Source: JBBRCE01 sp038205115
GTDB taxonomy: Bacteria > Planctomycetota > Planctomycetia > Pirellulales > JBBRCE01
DNA: 64,000 nucleotides
Direction: 5' to 3'
Assembly: GCA_038205115.1 (NCBI GenBank)
Contig: JBBRCE010000001.1
Coordinates: 248,001 to 312,000, forward strand
Both the position numbers and the translations under genes were made by a program. Below the pieces are notes generated by a model, which saw only the letters and a program-made list of their open reading frames with translations, ran no database searches and was not told the origin of the DNA. Below, one piece after another: positions 30,968 to 39,907 of this stretch (within the stretch, counting starts at the first letter, position 1; every line of letters begins with the position of its first letter).

Positions 30968-31155
30968 TGCTGGCTGCTACTAGACAGCGGTTTGCCTAAT
31001 TTACGCAAACCTTTGCCGTCAGAGATTTTCCGCCCGCCACGAAGGACGGAATTCAGCCGGGACGCTTGGTATGCCGACGCATAGGTAATGCGAAGGCGAG
31101 CCCAAACGCCATTGCTTGAACGAGGATCAATCGATTGGGATAAAGGACTGTCCGA

Positions 31156-32826
31156 ATGTATGAAGCCTACTTTGGGTTGCACCAACGCCCGTTCACCGTT
31201 GCGCCGGAGGCGGATCGGTATTTCGCCGCCACCGCGTCCGAATCTGCACGGATGTCGCTGGCCCGCGCCATCGAGCGAGCCGAAGGCATCGGCCTGTTGA
31301 TTGGCGCGACCGGTATCGGAAAGACGCTTCTCTGCCGCGTGCTGGCCACGCAATTCCGCGATCGCTTCCAGGTCGCCATGCTCGCCAGCGGCCGACTTGG
31401 CACCCGCCGGGCGCTGCTCCAAGCGATCTTATTCGAGTTGAACTTGCCTTATCGCGGCATGGAAGAAGGCGAACTGCGGCTGTCGCTGATTGATCACCTT
31501 TCGCCACGCGGCGCGGCGCACAACGCTGCCGCCGACGTTGGACTGGTGCTGATTGTCGACGAAGCCCACACGCTGCCCAGCAAACTGCTGGAAGAATTGC
31601 GGATGATCACCAACCTGGTCCGCGACGGTTTGCCGCGCGTGCGGCTGGTGCTGGCAGGCGGACCGCAATTGGAAGAACGCTTCTCCAGCCCCAAGTTGGA
31701 ATCGTTTAACCAGCGAGTCGTGGCGCGCTGCTACCTCACAGCGTTAAACAAAGACGAAACCGATCAGTTCGTCCGCTCGGCCATTGAATCGTCCGGCGGT
31801 GTTGCCAGCGAATTGTTCACTGAAAGCGCGCTGGCGGCCATCTACGAAGCCTCTGAGGGCATCCCGCGGCTCGTTAACCAAATTTGCGATCACGCACTGA
31901 TCCTCGCCTGCGCCGGCAATGTGCAACCCATCGAACGCGCAGGCATTGACGAAGCTTGGGCCGATTTGCAGCAGTTGCCAGCGCCTTGGACGCAAAATCG
32001 CAGCGGCACTTCCGCCGCGACAAGTTCCGTCATTGAGTTCGGCGGCCTCTCCGACGAGCCCAGTGCGGTCCTCTTTCGATCGGACTATGCAAATCAGGCC
32101 GTCGAACCGGCCGAACAAGTCGATGCCATCCAGCAGCAGCTCGAGGGCATCGATGATGAATTCGAACCGGCCGGCAGTATCGGGCCGCAAGTCGAACTCT
32201 ACTTCGCTGAAGAAAGCAACCCATTCAACGAAATGTTCCTCGAAGAGGAAGTGATCGTTGACCACTACGCCATGCTCGACTCCGGTTTGCTGCAAAACCT
32301 TCCGGTCGTGCGCAGCCGCGAGGGCACGGAACTGGCTGGCTTGCTTGCGCCGTTCGTGCAACCCCAGCCCAAACCGCGCTTGAGTATCAGCGCACCGACA
32401 AGCGCGACATCGGTGCCAGCCCAGCGGCAACCCGCGCCAATGGCGAAAAGCGGACCGTCCGCCTCGCACGTTTTGCCGGCTGTTGCCGAACAATCGAGTC
32501 ACCGCGTCGCCGCAAAGGCCGCCGCAACCGTTCCGTCGCAGGCACCGACCGTTTCCGAGCAGCCTGCGCCAATTGTAATCGCGCCGCGACAGCCGTCGAC
32601 CGTAGAGCAGCTTCCCGCGAAAAACATTTCGCCGCCCAAGCCCGTGGCCGCTCCCAGCGACGACTCGCAGGACGACGAAGTTCACCACATACAAGATCAC
32701 GATCTGATTGTCATTGAAAGCGATCCGGTCGAAAACCTGGATGCGGAACGCCATCCGGTCCGCATGCAACGTCAGGTGCGCCGTCAAGAGTACCGGCAAC
32801 TGTTTGCCCGTTTGCGTCGCGGTTAA
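31156..32826 (+). CDS. ExeA/GspA-like AAA ATPase with long C-terminal tail
   Basis: The 556-residue product begins MYEAYFGLHQRPFTVAPEADRY, the typical start of ExeA/GspA and of the PEP-CTERM/exosortase-associated ATPases. Walker A is GATGIGKT (50-57) and Walker B VLIVDEAH (131-138); the AAA domain ends near residue 285. The rest is a Pro/Ala/Ser/Gln-rich tail with an acidic cluster and a basic C-terminus, without domains I recognise and without a membrane helix. AAGGA lies upstream of the ATG. GspA-type ATPases act on the peptidoglycan to place the secretin. The next gene, 35 bp on, looks like a partner. Confidence 0.85.
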   Translation: MYEAYFGLHQRPFTVAPEADRYFAATASESARMSLARAIERAEGIGLLIGATGIGKTLLCRVLATQFRDRFQVAMLASGRLGTRRALLQAILFELNLPYRGMEEGELRLSLIDHLSPRGAAHNAAADVGLVLIVDEAHTLPSKLLEELRMITNLVRDGLPRVRLVLAGGPQLEERFSSPKLESFNQRVVARCYLTALNKDETDQFVRSAIESSGGVASELFTESALAAIYEASEGIPRLVNQICDHALILACAGNVQPIERAGIDEAWADLQQLPAPWTQNRSGTSAATSSVIEFGGLSDEPSAVLFRSDYANQAVEPAEQVDAIQQQLEGIDDEFEPAGSIGPQVELYFAEESNPFNEMFLEEEVIVDHYAMLDSGLLQNLPVVRSREGTELAGLLAPFVQPQPKPRLSISAPTSATSVPAQRQPAPMAKSGPSASHVLPAVAEQSSHRVAAKAAATVPSQAPTVSEQPAPIVIAPRQPSTVEQLPAKNISPPKPVAAPSDDSQDDEVHHIQDHDLIVIESDPVENLDAERHPVRMQRQVRRQEYRQLFARLRRG

Positions 32827-32861
32827 GCGTTGACCCGAGTTCCGTTTCGCGAAATATCGCC

Positions 32862-33929
32862 ATGAGCTTGCTCCTCAAAGCATTGCAGCGCGCCCAGCAG
32901 CAGAGCACAGCCACGCCCAGTCGACTGGGCGATGACCGGCAACTTCCTGCCGTAAAATCACCCGAGGCGCTGGCCTCAACGGACGTGTTGCCGACGCACA
33001 ATGGCGGCACTCAATTGTCGCATGCACCGGCAGTCACTCACACAAGCGACGAGCCTCTCGCACTCGAACGGACAGTCAATCAACCGCTGCAATCGCAAAC
33101 CGCTGCGGGCCACGACAATTCCGAGCCATCGCGCGTGTTAACGCTTGAGCTGAATGCTTGCGAAAGCTTGCCGGACAGTTATCCCGCGAAGCTCGATGCG
33201 GCCATCGCTGCCATTGAATCGCTACGTGCGGATGAAGCGGGGCCGCTGGTGGGCTTGTCGGCAGCCTGCGGCGACGTCGGTGCCGCGCCGCAATCGACGC
33301 CATCGCCGGCAAACGTTTTGATGGCAACGCCGAATGTGGCGCTGATGGACCCCGGCTTGAATTCGTGCGCGGCGGCATTGATTTGCCATGTCGGCAATTC
33401 GCCATTTTGCGCCAGCATCTTCGGACTCGATTCCGTCGCTGACGATCGGTCGTGGCAAGCCGGTCTGGCGACGGCCTTGGGCTCGCAACTGTTCGGCGAT
33501 GTGCTGCTGATTCACGCCCAATGCGGAACGTTGCCATTTCGCACGGCAAACGAGGCGGCAGTCATCAACCCTAGCGATTTTTTAGCCGACGATTTTGATC
33601 GCGAGCAGGCAATCACCAAGACGGAATACCTGAACCTCCGCGAGTTGACGTTGCAGTTGCCACTGGATGCGGACGCCCAGCATGCCGCGCAACTCGCGCG
33701 GATTGTGCGAGATTGCAAACGCGATTTTCAGGCCGTGCTGATCGACTGCGGCGTTGGCAACCCCTCTGCGTTGCAGGTCGGCAGCATCGCCCACGCAGGC
33801 GACGCCACCGTACTCGCCGTCCCGCTCGGCAAAATCGACCACCAGCGCTTGCGTGACGCTGCCGCACAGTTGGTTAAACTCCGCGCGCCTCGCGTCGCCT
33901 GCATCGCAGTGCAATCTGCATACGCTTAA
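32862..33929 (+). CDS. GspB-like/tyrosine-kinase-like protein without a P-loop
   Basis: The 355-residue product starts MSLLLKALQRAQQQ, like GspB and related partners of ExeA-type ATPases. A linker of roughly 130 residues is poorly conserved. The C-terminal half has the beta strands of a MinD/BY-kinase fold: LLIHAQCG in the Walker A' position, AVLIDCGVGN in the Walker B position, and the final VPLGKIDHQRLRDAAAQLVKL helix. The expected GK[ST] loop before residue 220 is missing, so it is probably a pseudo-ATPase. Its stop overlaps the convergent thiolase stop by three bases. Function is inferred; a partner or scaffold role to the ExeA-like ATPase fits. Confidence 0.72.
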   Translation: MSLLLKALQRAQQQSTATPSRLGDDRQLPAVKSPEALASTDVLPTHNGGTQLSHAPAVTHTSDEPLALERTVNQPLQSQTAAGHDNSEPSRVLTLELNACESLPDSYPAKLDAAIAAIESLRADEAGPLVGLSAACGDVGAAPQSTPSPANVLMATPNVALMDPGLNSCAAALICHVGNSPFCASIFGLDSVADDRSWQAGLATALGSQLFGDVLLIHAQCGTLPFRTANEAAVINPSDFLADDFDREQAITKTEYLNLRELTLQLPLDADAQHAAQLARIVRDCKRDFQAVLIDCGVGNPSALQVGSIAHAGDATVLAVPLGKIDHQRLRDAAAQLVKLRAPRVACIAVQSAYA

Positions 33930-35110
33930 TCGCTGACGCGTTCGACAATCAGGGCCACGGCGTTGCCACCGCCCAGACACAGAGATGCCAATCCGCGCCG
34001 CAAGCCGCGCTGCTTCAGTGCGTGCAGTAGCGTGACCAGCACGCGAGCGCCGCTGGCGCCAATCGGGTGTCCCAAGGCGATGGCACCGCCGTTGATGTTC
34101 ACCTTATCGCTACTGAGACCGAGCGGTCGCATGCACGCCAGGCATTGCGCGGCAAAAGCTTCGTTGAGTTCGACCAGGTCGATGTCTGCCAATGTCAAGC
34201 GGGCTTTGAGCAGCACTTTCTCAATGGCTGAAACGGGGGCAATAAACAGCTCCTTGGGCGCCACTCCACTCGTGGCCGCGGCGATCACTTTCGCTTTAAT
34301 GTCGGCCTTGTATCTACGTGCGATATCGGCCGACGCCACAACCAATGCCGCGGCACCGTCGCTGATTTGCGAGGCATTGCCGGCGGTCACCGTGCCATCG
34401 CTGGCAAACGCGGCGCGCAGCTTTGCCAGCCCTGCCAACGACGAATCGGCACGCGGCCCTTCATCGTGCCGCACAAGGACCTCGGACTTGCCGATCGACG
34501 TTTTTACCGCCACAATCTCTTGGTCGAACGTACCAGCAGTTGTCGCGGCCACCGCACGGCGATGACTCTCGGCGGCAAACGCATCCTGGTCCGCTCGGCT
34601 GACTTGGTAGCGGCCAGCAATGTAATCGGCTTCTGTACCCATCGCGCAGTTCTCAAAAGCGCACCACAGGCCGTCGTGCAGCATCGAGTCGATCGCAGTT
34701 TGATTGCCGAATTTCCAACCCGCGCGCACGCCTGGCAGTAAGTGGGGCGCGCGGCTCATGCTTTCCATACCGCCGGCGACAATCAGTCTGGCATCGCCGG
34801 AGCGAATGGCTTGATCGGCCAGCATGACCGCCTTCAAACCGGAGCCGCAGACCTTGTTGATTGTCAACGCCGCCACGGCATCTGGCAGCCCGGCTTGCAG
34901 CGCAGCCTGACGAGCCGGCGCTTGCCCCACGCCAGCAGTCAGCACGTTGCCCATGATGACTTCGTCGACCTGCGCCGGATCAACGCCTGCGCGGCGGATC
35001 GCTTCGGCGATGGCCACCGCGCCCAGTTGGGGCGCGGTCAATCCCGACAAGCCACCGAGCAATTTGCCAATGGGCGTCCGACAACCGGCCAACAGAAAGC
35101 TTTCCGCCAC
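33926..35110 (-). CDS. Acetyl-CoA C-acetyltransferase (thiolase)
   Basis: Thiolases condense or cleave acyl-CoA units (acetoacetyl-CoA to two acetyl-CoA). The 394-residue product has the nucleophilic Cys88 in NKVCGSG, the NEAFAAQ motif, the catalytic His in GHPIGASG, and the second Cys in SLCLGGG near the C-terminus. Length is right for the biosynthetic type (AtoB/PhaA-like). The GTG at 35110 is preceded by GAGGTG. It is downstream of a glycerate kinase on the same strand, 79 bp away. Whether it serves acetoacetyl-CoA synthesis or degradation cannot be told from sequence. Confidence 0.93.
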   Translation of the reverse strand: MAESFLLAGCRTPIGKLLGGLSGLTAPQLGAVAIAEAIRRAGVDPAQVDEVIMGNVLTAGVGQAPARQAALQAGLPDAVAALTINKVCGSGLKAVMLADQAIRSGDARLIVAGGMESMSRAPHLLPGVRAGWKFGNQTAIDSMLHDGLWCAFENCAMGTEADYIAGRYQVSRADQDAFAAESHRRAVAATTAGTFDQEIVAVKTSIGKSEVLVRHDEGPRADSSLAGLAKLRAAFASDGTVTAGNASQISDGAAALVVASADIARRYKADIKAKVIAAATSGVAPKELFIAPVSAIEKVLLKARLTLADIDLVELNEAFAAQCLACMRPLGLSSDKVNINGGAIALGHPIGASGARVLVTLLHALKQRGLRRGLASLCLGGGNAVALIVERVSD

Positions 35111-35189
35111 GGTGCCACCTCGCGAGTTTTTGACTGCCGTTCAGAATCTTGCCCGCCAAAATTATACGCGGCATTTCGGCGAATGGCAT

Positions 35190-36599
35190 TCAACGCGACG
35201 CTGGCGTCTGTCGTTTGCCGACGACCACCACACGCAAATCGCAAACGTTCGTGTGCGTGGGTCCGGTTTTGATCAGGCTGCCGGTCCGCTGGAAAAAGTG
35301 ATAAGCGTCGTTGCGGCGCAGATAATCCGCTGCGTCGAGCGCTTGCTGGCTTGCGGCGCAAAGAACGGTTGCATCGCACCACGCGCCGGCAGCGTCGGTG
35401 GGGCCATCTTCGCCATCGGTGCCGGCGGAGAGTACCACAATGTCGTCCGCGTTGTGCTGCCGGAGTTCCAGCATGGCGGCCAGCACCAATTGCTGGTTCC
35501 GCCCGCCAAGTCCACGAATCGCAGTGTCGGCCAACCGCACGACGCTTTCGCCGCCTGAAATTAAGCAGTCGGTGCCGGGCGAATCGCGCATTGTGACGGC
35601 CATTTGCGCTAGGTGGCGGCCGATCGGTTCCGAATCGCCTTCAAGTTGCGTGGCGGCAGACATGGCATGCGAATACCCTAGCCGCTCCGCCTCGATTCCA
35701 GCCGAGTCAACAGCTAACGCATTATTGCCAATCACCAGGTTGATGACGCGGGCGGGATCGAAGGCCTCAAGTGATGCTTGCGATGTAACCCGCGCCTTAC
35801 GCGACAAAAAGTCGAATATCCGTGGTGCAATGCCGGCCTCGTGGGCGCCAAACTGCTCAAGCACGTCAATTGCCTGCTGAGGACTCGATCGATCTGGCAC
35901 TGTCGGGCCGGATGCGATCACGTCCAACGGGTCGCCAATCACATCCGAAATGATCAAAGCCACGAGCTTGCCGGCGGCACATGCGCGTGCTAACCCGCCG
36001 CCCTTAATCCGACTGAGTTGTTTCCGAACGGTATTGAGTTGAGAGATATTCGCGCCCGCCGCGCTCAAAAACTGCGTGATGGCGAATTTATCGGCCAGCG
36101 AAATTCCTGCCGCAGGCGACGGTAACAGCGCCGATCCGCCGCCGGAGATCAGCGCCAGGCAAAGATCCCGCGGTCCCAGCGACGCAGTGATTTTCAGAAT
36201 CGCCGCGGCGCCCGCTACGCCCTCCGCAGTCGGTTCGTTACATCCCGCCGGTCGCGCGGCATGCAAGTGAATACGTTGCAGTGTTGTCACGCAATCCGCC
36301 GGTACATTAATCCAACCGACAAGCTGCTTTGCGTTCATCAGCGGCGGGCCAAGAACGTCTTCAACCGCGGCGGCCATGCCCGCGCCCGCTTTGCCAGCGC
36401 CGACGACGGCAATTCGGTCGATCGAACGCAAATCGAGTTCGTGCAGCGGGCCATCGTCGCTGCCGAAAAGCAGCCAGTGTCCATTGACTCTGAGATTCTG
36501 CCGCACGAGCTGATCCGAGCGTACGGCGGCCAGACCGGCTTGCCAAATTCGCAGCGCGTCATCCAGCAGACGCGGGGTGCGGGTCGAGCGATTTTCCAT
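35190..36599 (-). CDS. Glycerate 2-kinase (MOFRL/DUF4147 family)
   Basis: Phosphorylates D-glycerate to 2-phosphoglycerate. The 469-residue product has IAVVGAGKAGAGMAAA near residue 60, the ALISGGGSALLPSPAAGISL segment, KGGGLARACAAGK, and the C-terminal MOFRL domain (LSAGTDGEDGPTDAAGAWCD). The ATG at 36599 is preferred; a GTG 36 bases upstream would add 12 residues. Two genes on this strand, this one then thiolase, may form an operon. It links glycerate from serine or glyoxylate turnover to glycolysis. Confidence 0.92.
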   Translation of the reverse strand: MENRSTRTPRLLDDALRIWQAGLAAVRSDQLVRQNLRVNGHWLLFGSDDGPLHELDLRSIDRIAVVGAGKAGAGMAAAVEDVLGPPLMNAKQLVGWINVPADCVTTLQRIHLHAARPAGCNEPTAEGVAGAAAILKITASLGPRDLCLALISGGGSALLPSPAAGISLADKFAITQFLSAAGANISQLNTVRKQLSRIKGGGLARACAAGKLVALIISDVIGDPLDVIASGPTVPDRSSPQQAIDVLEQFGAHEAGIAPRIFDFLSRKARVTSQASLEAFDPARVINLVIGNNALAVDSAGIEAERLGYSHAMSAATQLEGDSEPIGRHLAQMAVTMRDSPGTDCLISGGESVVRLADTAIRGLGGRNQQLVLAAMLELRQHNADDIVVLSAGTDGEDGPTDAAGAWCDATVLCAASQQALDAADYLRRNDAYHFFQRTGSLIKTGPTHTNVCDLRVVVVGKRQTPASR

Positions 36600-36915
36600 T
36601 TGGAGGTTCCAAAAGATTGCCCGCCAGCTAGCCACGGATCATGCGGGCACGCAGCAAGCTGGCCTCGATTCTATCGGCAGTATATCGGACTTGTGACGAG
36701 AATACTTCGGCGGGCGATCACTCCAGAACACTCGGCCTCGGAGATGCGGCGGCCCAGCAGATCGTCCCGATGGTTCGCGTTGAATCATCGGGCAGGTGCT
36801 CGCGAAGAAAGTTGCGAAAGGCAGAATCCGTTGATGAGTTCGGATCATTTCTCGATCAGGTGTATCTCGGGGAGTTGACCGTTGCGTTGGGATCGGCTAC
36901 TTTCGCGGTCTGTGC
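36600..36915. other. Region between glycerate kinase start and the riboswitch
   Basis: About 315 bp between divergent transcription units. It must contain the promoter of the riboswitch transcript (plus) and that of the glycerate kinase (minus). No convincing gene or repeat is visible. Confidence 0.4.
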
Positions 36916-37115
36916 TTTGGTGGTCGGTGGTGCTAATGTTCAGCGCCATCGACATTGAACAGGGAACTCCGGTGCAATTCCGGGACGGCCCCGCCGCTGT
37001 AACCGAGCGTAGCACAAAACGTCGCCTCAAACGGCCATTGTCGAGGTGTGTCTGCGGACGCACACCGATGAGAAGGCCAGGCGTTTTGGCTCGGAAGTCA
37101 GAAGACCTACCAAGC
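36916..37115 (+). promoter_or_regulatory. Cobalamin (B12) riboswitch
   Basis: The conserved core is clear: GAACAGGGAACTCCGGTG, CAATTCCGG, CGGCCCCGCCGCTGTAACCG, then GATGAGAAGGCCAGGCG, and the B12 box AGTCAGAAGACCTACC. A closing stem pairs TTGGTGGTC (36917-36925) with GACCTACCAA (37104-37113). It lies 190 bp upstream of a PEP-CTERM gene. A 6-bp stem (CTGCGA/TCGCAG) follows at about 37129-37147, but without a clear T-run, so the output may act on translation. Ligand binding should lower expression, as for other cobalamin riboswitches. Confidence 0.92.
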
Positions 37116-37305
37116 GAATTTTTGCTGCCTGCGACGAGGGATCGCAGACGGTAACGGTGTTTTACTTTTGACGCCTAACGTTTCGGTCGCCGCGCCCGCT
37201 GCATGATCTGCGCGAATTAACGCGCAAAATTACGCGCCGTTCGCACAACCGACTGACCAGCCTCAATTGTACTTGCACCAGTCCCATTTTTACGGGAGAT
37301 GCGTG

Positions 37306-38169
37306 ATGTCTGTTTTTTCACAGTACGGTTGTTGCGTTGCACCGCGTTTTGCACTCACCATGGCGCTGGCGATGTGCCTGGGAGTATTGACTCCGGCCGC
37401 GTCTGCCGGACCGTTCGCTCCGGCCGCGGGCCAACCTGGATCGGACGCCATTCCCTTCAACAGCCCCAAGATCGTCGAATGGGCAACCGGCGCGACCGTA
37501 ATTCGCGGACCGCAAGACATTTCCAACCCCGGCGCAGGTCTGGCCACGTTTGGCAGCGCCAGCGATGCGCTAGGACCGGCGGATGGCGCTTCGGTCGTTA
37601 GCCTGGGCGATGGCGGTTCGATTACGCTGACGTTCGATCGGCCAATTGTGAATGGTACGGGGCCCGATTTTGCCGTTTTCGAAAATGGCTTTATCGATAG
37701 CTTTTTAGAACTCGGTTTTGTCGAAGTCAGCACCGACGGCACGCACTTTGTGCGATTTCCATCGATCTCGCTCACGCAAACCAGCACGCAGATGGACAAC
37801 TCGGGCGGAATGGATCCAACAAACTTATTCAATTTGGCCGGCAAGTATCGGGTCAAGTTCGGCACGCCATTCGATTTGAGCGACGTGGCCGGACTCTCGC
37901 CACTGGTGGATGTCGACGACATTCATTACGTCCGCGTGATCGATGTAGTGGGTTCGATTAACCCGCTCTATGCCACGTTTGACTCGCAAGGCCACATCGT
38001 CAACGATCCGTGGCCTACGGCATTCGCATCCGGCGGTTTCGATTTTGACGCCGTCGCTGTCACGAGCGTGCCGGAGCCTTCTGGCGCAGTGCTGCTGAGT
38101 GGCGCAATACTTTGTTTGGCGTGCATCAAAATGCTGCGGCGCCGCGATTCTGTTTCATCGCCGATCTAG
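37306..38169 (+). CDS. PEP-CTERM surface protein under B12 riboswitch control
   Basis: The 287-residue product has a signal peptide (about 1-34, cleaving near ASAGP), a beta-rich middle with ALGPADGASVVSLGDGGSITLTF, DFAVFENGF, VEVSTDGTHFVRFPS and VRVIDVVGSI, and a C-terminal PEP-CTERM tail (VPEPSGAV, a hydrophobic helix, then LRRRD). PEP-CTERM tails are cut by an exosortase for export and surface anchoring. GGGAGA precedes the ATG at 37306. I recall similar surface proteins near B12 riboswitches in other environmental bacteria. A role in binding cobalamin or a related corrinoid is inference from the riboswitch. No transporter is adjacent. Confidence 0.85.
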   Translation: MSVFSQYGCCVAPRFALTMALAMCLGVLTPAASAGPFAPAAGQPGSDAIPFNSPKIVEWATGATVIRGPQDISNPGAGLATFGSASDALGPADGASVVSLGDGGSITLTFDRPIVNGTGPDFAVFENGFIDSFLELGFVEVSTDGTHFVRFPSISLTQTSTQMDNSGGMDPTNLFNLAGKYRVKFGTPFDLSDVAGLSPLVDVDDIHYVRVIDVVGSINPLYATFDSQGHIVNDPWPTAFASGGFDFDAVAVTSVPEPSGAVLLSGAILCLACIKMLRRRDSVSSPI

Positions 38170-38316
38170 CGGACATCGAGCGGTTGAAACAATTCAAGCG
38201 AGAATGGCAGTTGTCTGGCAAACGGGCTGAAGTTTCGAATCGAGCGGGCCGCTGTCGACGAGCGACTCGACTGGATTACGCGATTCGACGAGTTAAAGAG
38301 TCAAGTGTCCGGCGCG

Positions 38317-39852
38317 CTATCGCTGGATTTGCCCGCTCGGCGTGCGTGCCGTGGTATCCGGCCGATCGCCGCGCGCTTCGTCCGCCGGGAGCAACAGGAT
38401 CGTGCCTGGACGGACGAAGTCAAAATCCTCGCTCAGCGTGTCGCGATTCAACTCGTAGATTTCCGTCCAGCGCGATGCCTTGCCTAGTTGGAAGCGAGCG
38501 ATATCGAACATGGTATCGCCCTGCTGCACGGTGTAGCTGCGCGTGCCAGGGCGAAGTTTGGCGCTGACATTGGTCATGTGCGTACCAGCAACTGCCGCCG
38601 GCTTCCGCGCCTTGGGCGTCAGGTCCGGATAATTCTTTTGCAGCACGGCCAGATCGGGCGTGCGAATCGTGTCGCCAACGGCCAGATCGGGGCGTGGATA
38701 TTCGCGATGGTTATACTCGTGCAGCGCTTTATAAAACGCACCGTTACCGTAAACTCGCTGCGTGATCGTCCACCAGTTGTCGTTAGGCTGAACGACGTAT
38801 TTGTCGTCTTTGCGAGCGGCGGTGGCCGTACCGCTCTCGGCCGAAGAAACACCGGCCGCAACGGCTGCCGGCGGCAGCACGCCCGGAAGCGTTGCAGGCG
38901 GCTGATAGCGTGGGCGCACTTCGTTTGCCGGCGCGTATTGGGGTTCGGCAGCCAAACGTGATTGCGGCTGCCCGAACCGCGATTGATCTGGGTAAGCCGG
39001 TGGGTAGGCACCATCAACCGGAGGCAACGATGTCGCGTCGTTGCGCGGCGGGGGAGGCGGCAAACTGGCGGGTCCGCTCACGACCGGAATCCGCGTATCC
39101 ATTTCCGGACGCTGCCAAGGCACGGAACCGGCTGGCGGAGGATCCATGCCTTGCACGTTATCGGCCGCCTGTTGAACGGCCGAGTCGCGGCGAATCGGTC
39201 GCGCGTCGACAACGGGCAGGGGGGCCGGCTCTTGCGGTTCCTGATCGTCCGGGGTTGCCTTCATCATGACCCGCGTGCCGGAACCCATGTTGCTGGACTG
39301 CGGCCCCAGCGGCAGAGTCGAGATGTCTGGCGGCGTGGTTTCCGCTGCGCTGGCCGGCGCGGTGGCAATGGTGGGCGACTGTTGATTTTCTGGCGCGAGC
39401 ACGTCAACGGCATCCGTCGTGTCCCGCTGTACGACGACCGACTGCCTGGCGGCCGGTAAATCGGCGGCGTCGGCCGCCAGCGGATCCGCTTGGGCTAAAT
39501 CGTGCGCCGGCATGATCGAGGCCGAGTTTTGCGCGCTGCGAAATTCCAGATTATCTTGCGGATGTCGCGGCGCTTTTGCGCGAAATCCGCCGCCCGCCGT
39601 CGATGCTAGATAATCCGGCGTGGTCTCGGGCGAAACTTTGACGACGGTGGGCCGATCGACGGTCGGCGGGGCAAGATCGTTTTTTCCGCCCGCGCCGTGG
39701 GCGTCGCGTGGCAGATCGATCCGCGCCTGAGCGCCGGTCGACTCGCCGTCCGCGGCGGTCAGGCGATGGTAAATCGCGCCACCCAGGCAAAGCGTCAAGA
39801 CGCCCAACGCACTGAGCCAAAGCGTCACTTCGAGTTTTGCGTTTTTACCCAT
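38317..39852 (-). CDS. Membrane-anchored protein with two LysM domains
   Basis: The 511-residue product has an N-terminal membrane anchor (about 8-27, VTLWLSALGVLTLCLGGAI), a long Pro/Ala/Gln-rich linker, and two LysM domains: YVVQPNDNWWTITQRVYG (about 348-405) and SYTVQQGDTMFDIARFQLGK (about 437-490). LysM binds peptidoglycan or other N-acetylglucosamine polymers, so the protein should sit on the periplasmic face. GGAGGAGG precedes the ATG at 39852. It follows rsmH by 55 bp, where other bacteria have ftsL and ftsI, suggesting an envelope role. No enzyme domain is visible. Confidence 0.88.
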   Translation of the reverse strand: MGKNAKLEVTLWLSALGVLTLCLGGAIYHRLTAADGESTGAQARIDLPRDAHGAGGKNDLAPPTVDRPTVVKVSPETTPDYLASTAGGGFRAKAPRHPQDNLEFRSAQNSASIMPAHDLAQADPLAADAADLPAARQSVVVQRDTTDAVDVLAPENQQSPTIATAPASAAETTPPDISTLPLGPQSSNMGSGTRVMMKATPDDQEPQEPAPLPVVDARPIRRDSAVQQAADNVQGMDPPPAGSVPWQRPEMDTRIPVVSGPASLPPPPPRNDATSLPPVDGAYPPAYPDQSRFGQPQSRLAAEPQYAPANEVRPRYQPPATLPGVLPPAAVAAGVSSAESGTATAARKDDKYVVQPNDNWWTITQRVYGNGAFYKALHEYNHREYPRPDLAVGDTIRTPDLAVLQKNYPDLTPKARKPAAVAGTHMTNVSAKLRPGTRSYTVQQGDTMFDIARFQLGKASRWTEIYELNRDTLSEDFDFVRPGTILLLPADEARGDRPDTTARTPSGQIQR

Positions 39853-39907
39853 GATGGCCTCCTCCATGAGGCAGTCGGATTCCAACTGATTTTATCGAAC
39901 TGTGCCG

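Noticed and set aside
38112..38567. 151-residue plus-strand frame after the PEP-CTERM gene
   Set aside because: It overlaps the PEP-CTERM gene end and the antisense of the LysM protein; no domain.
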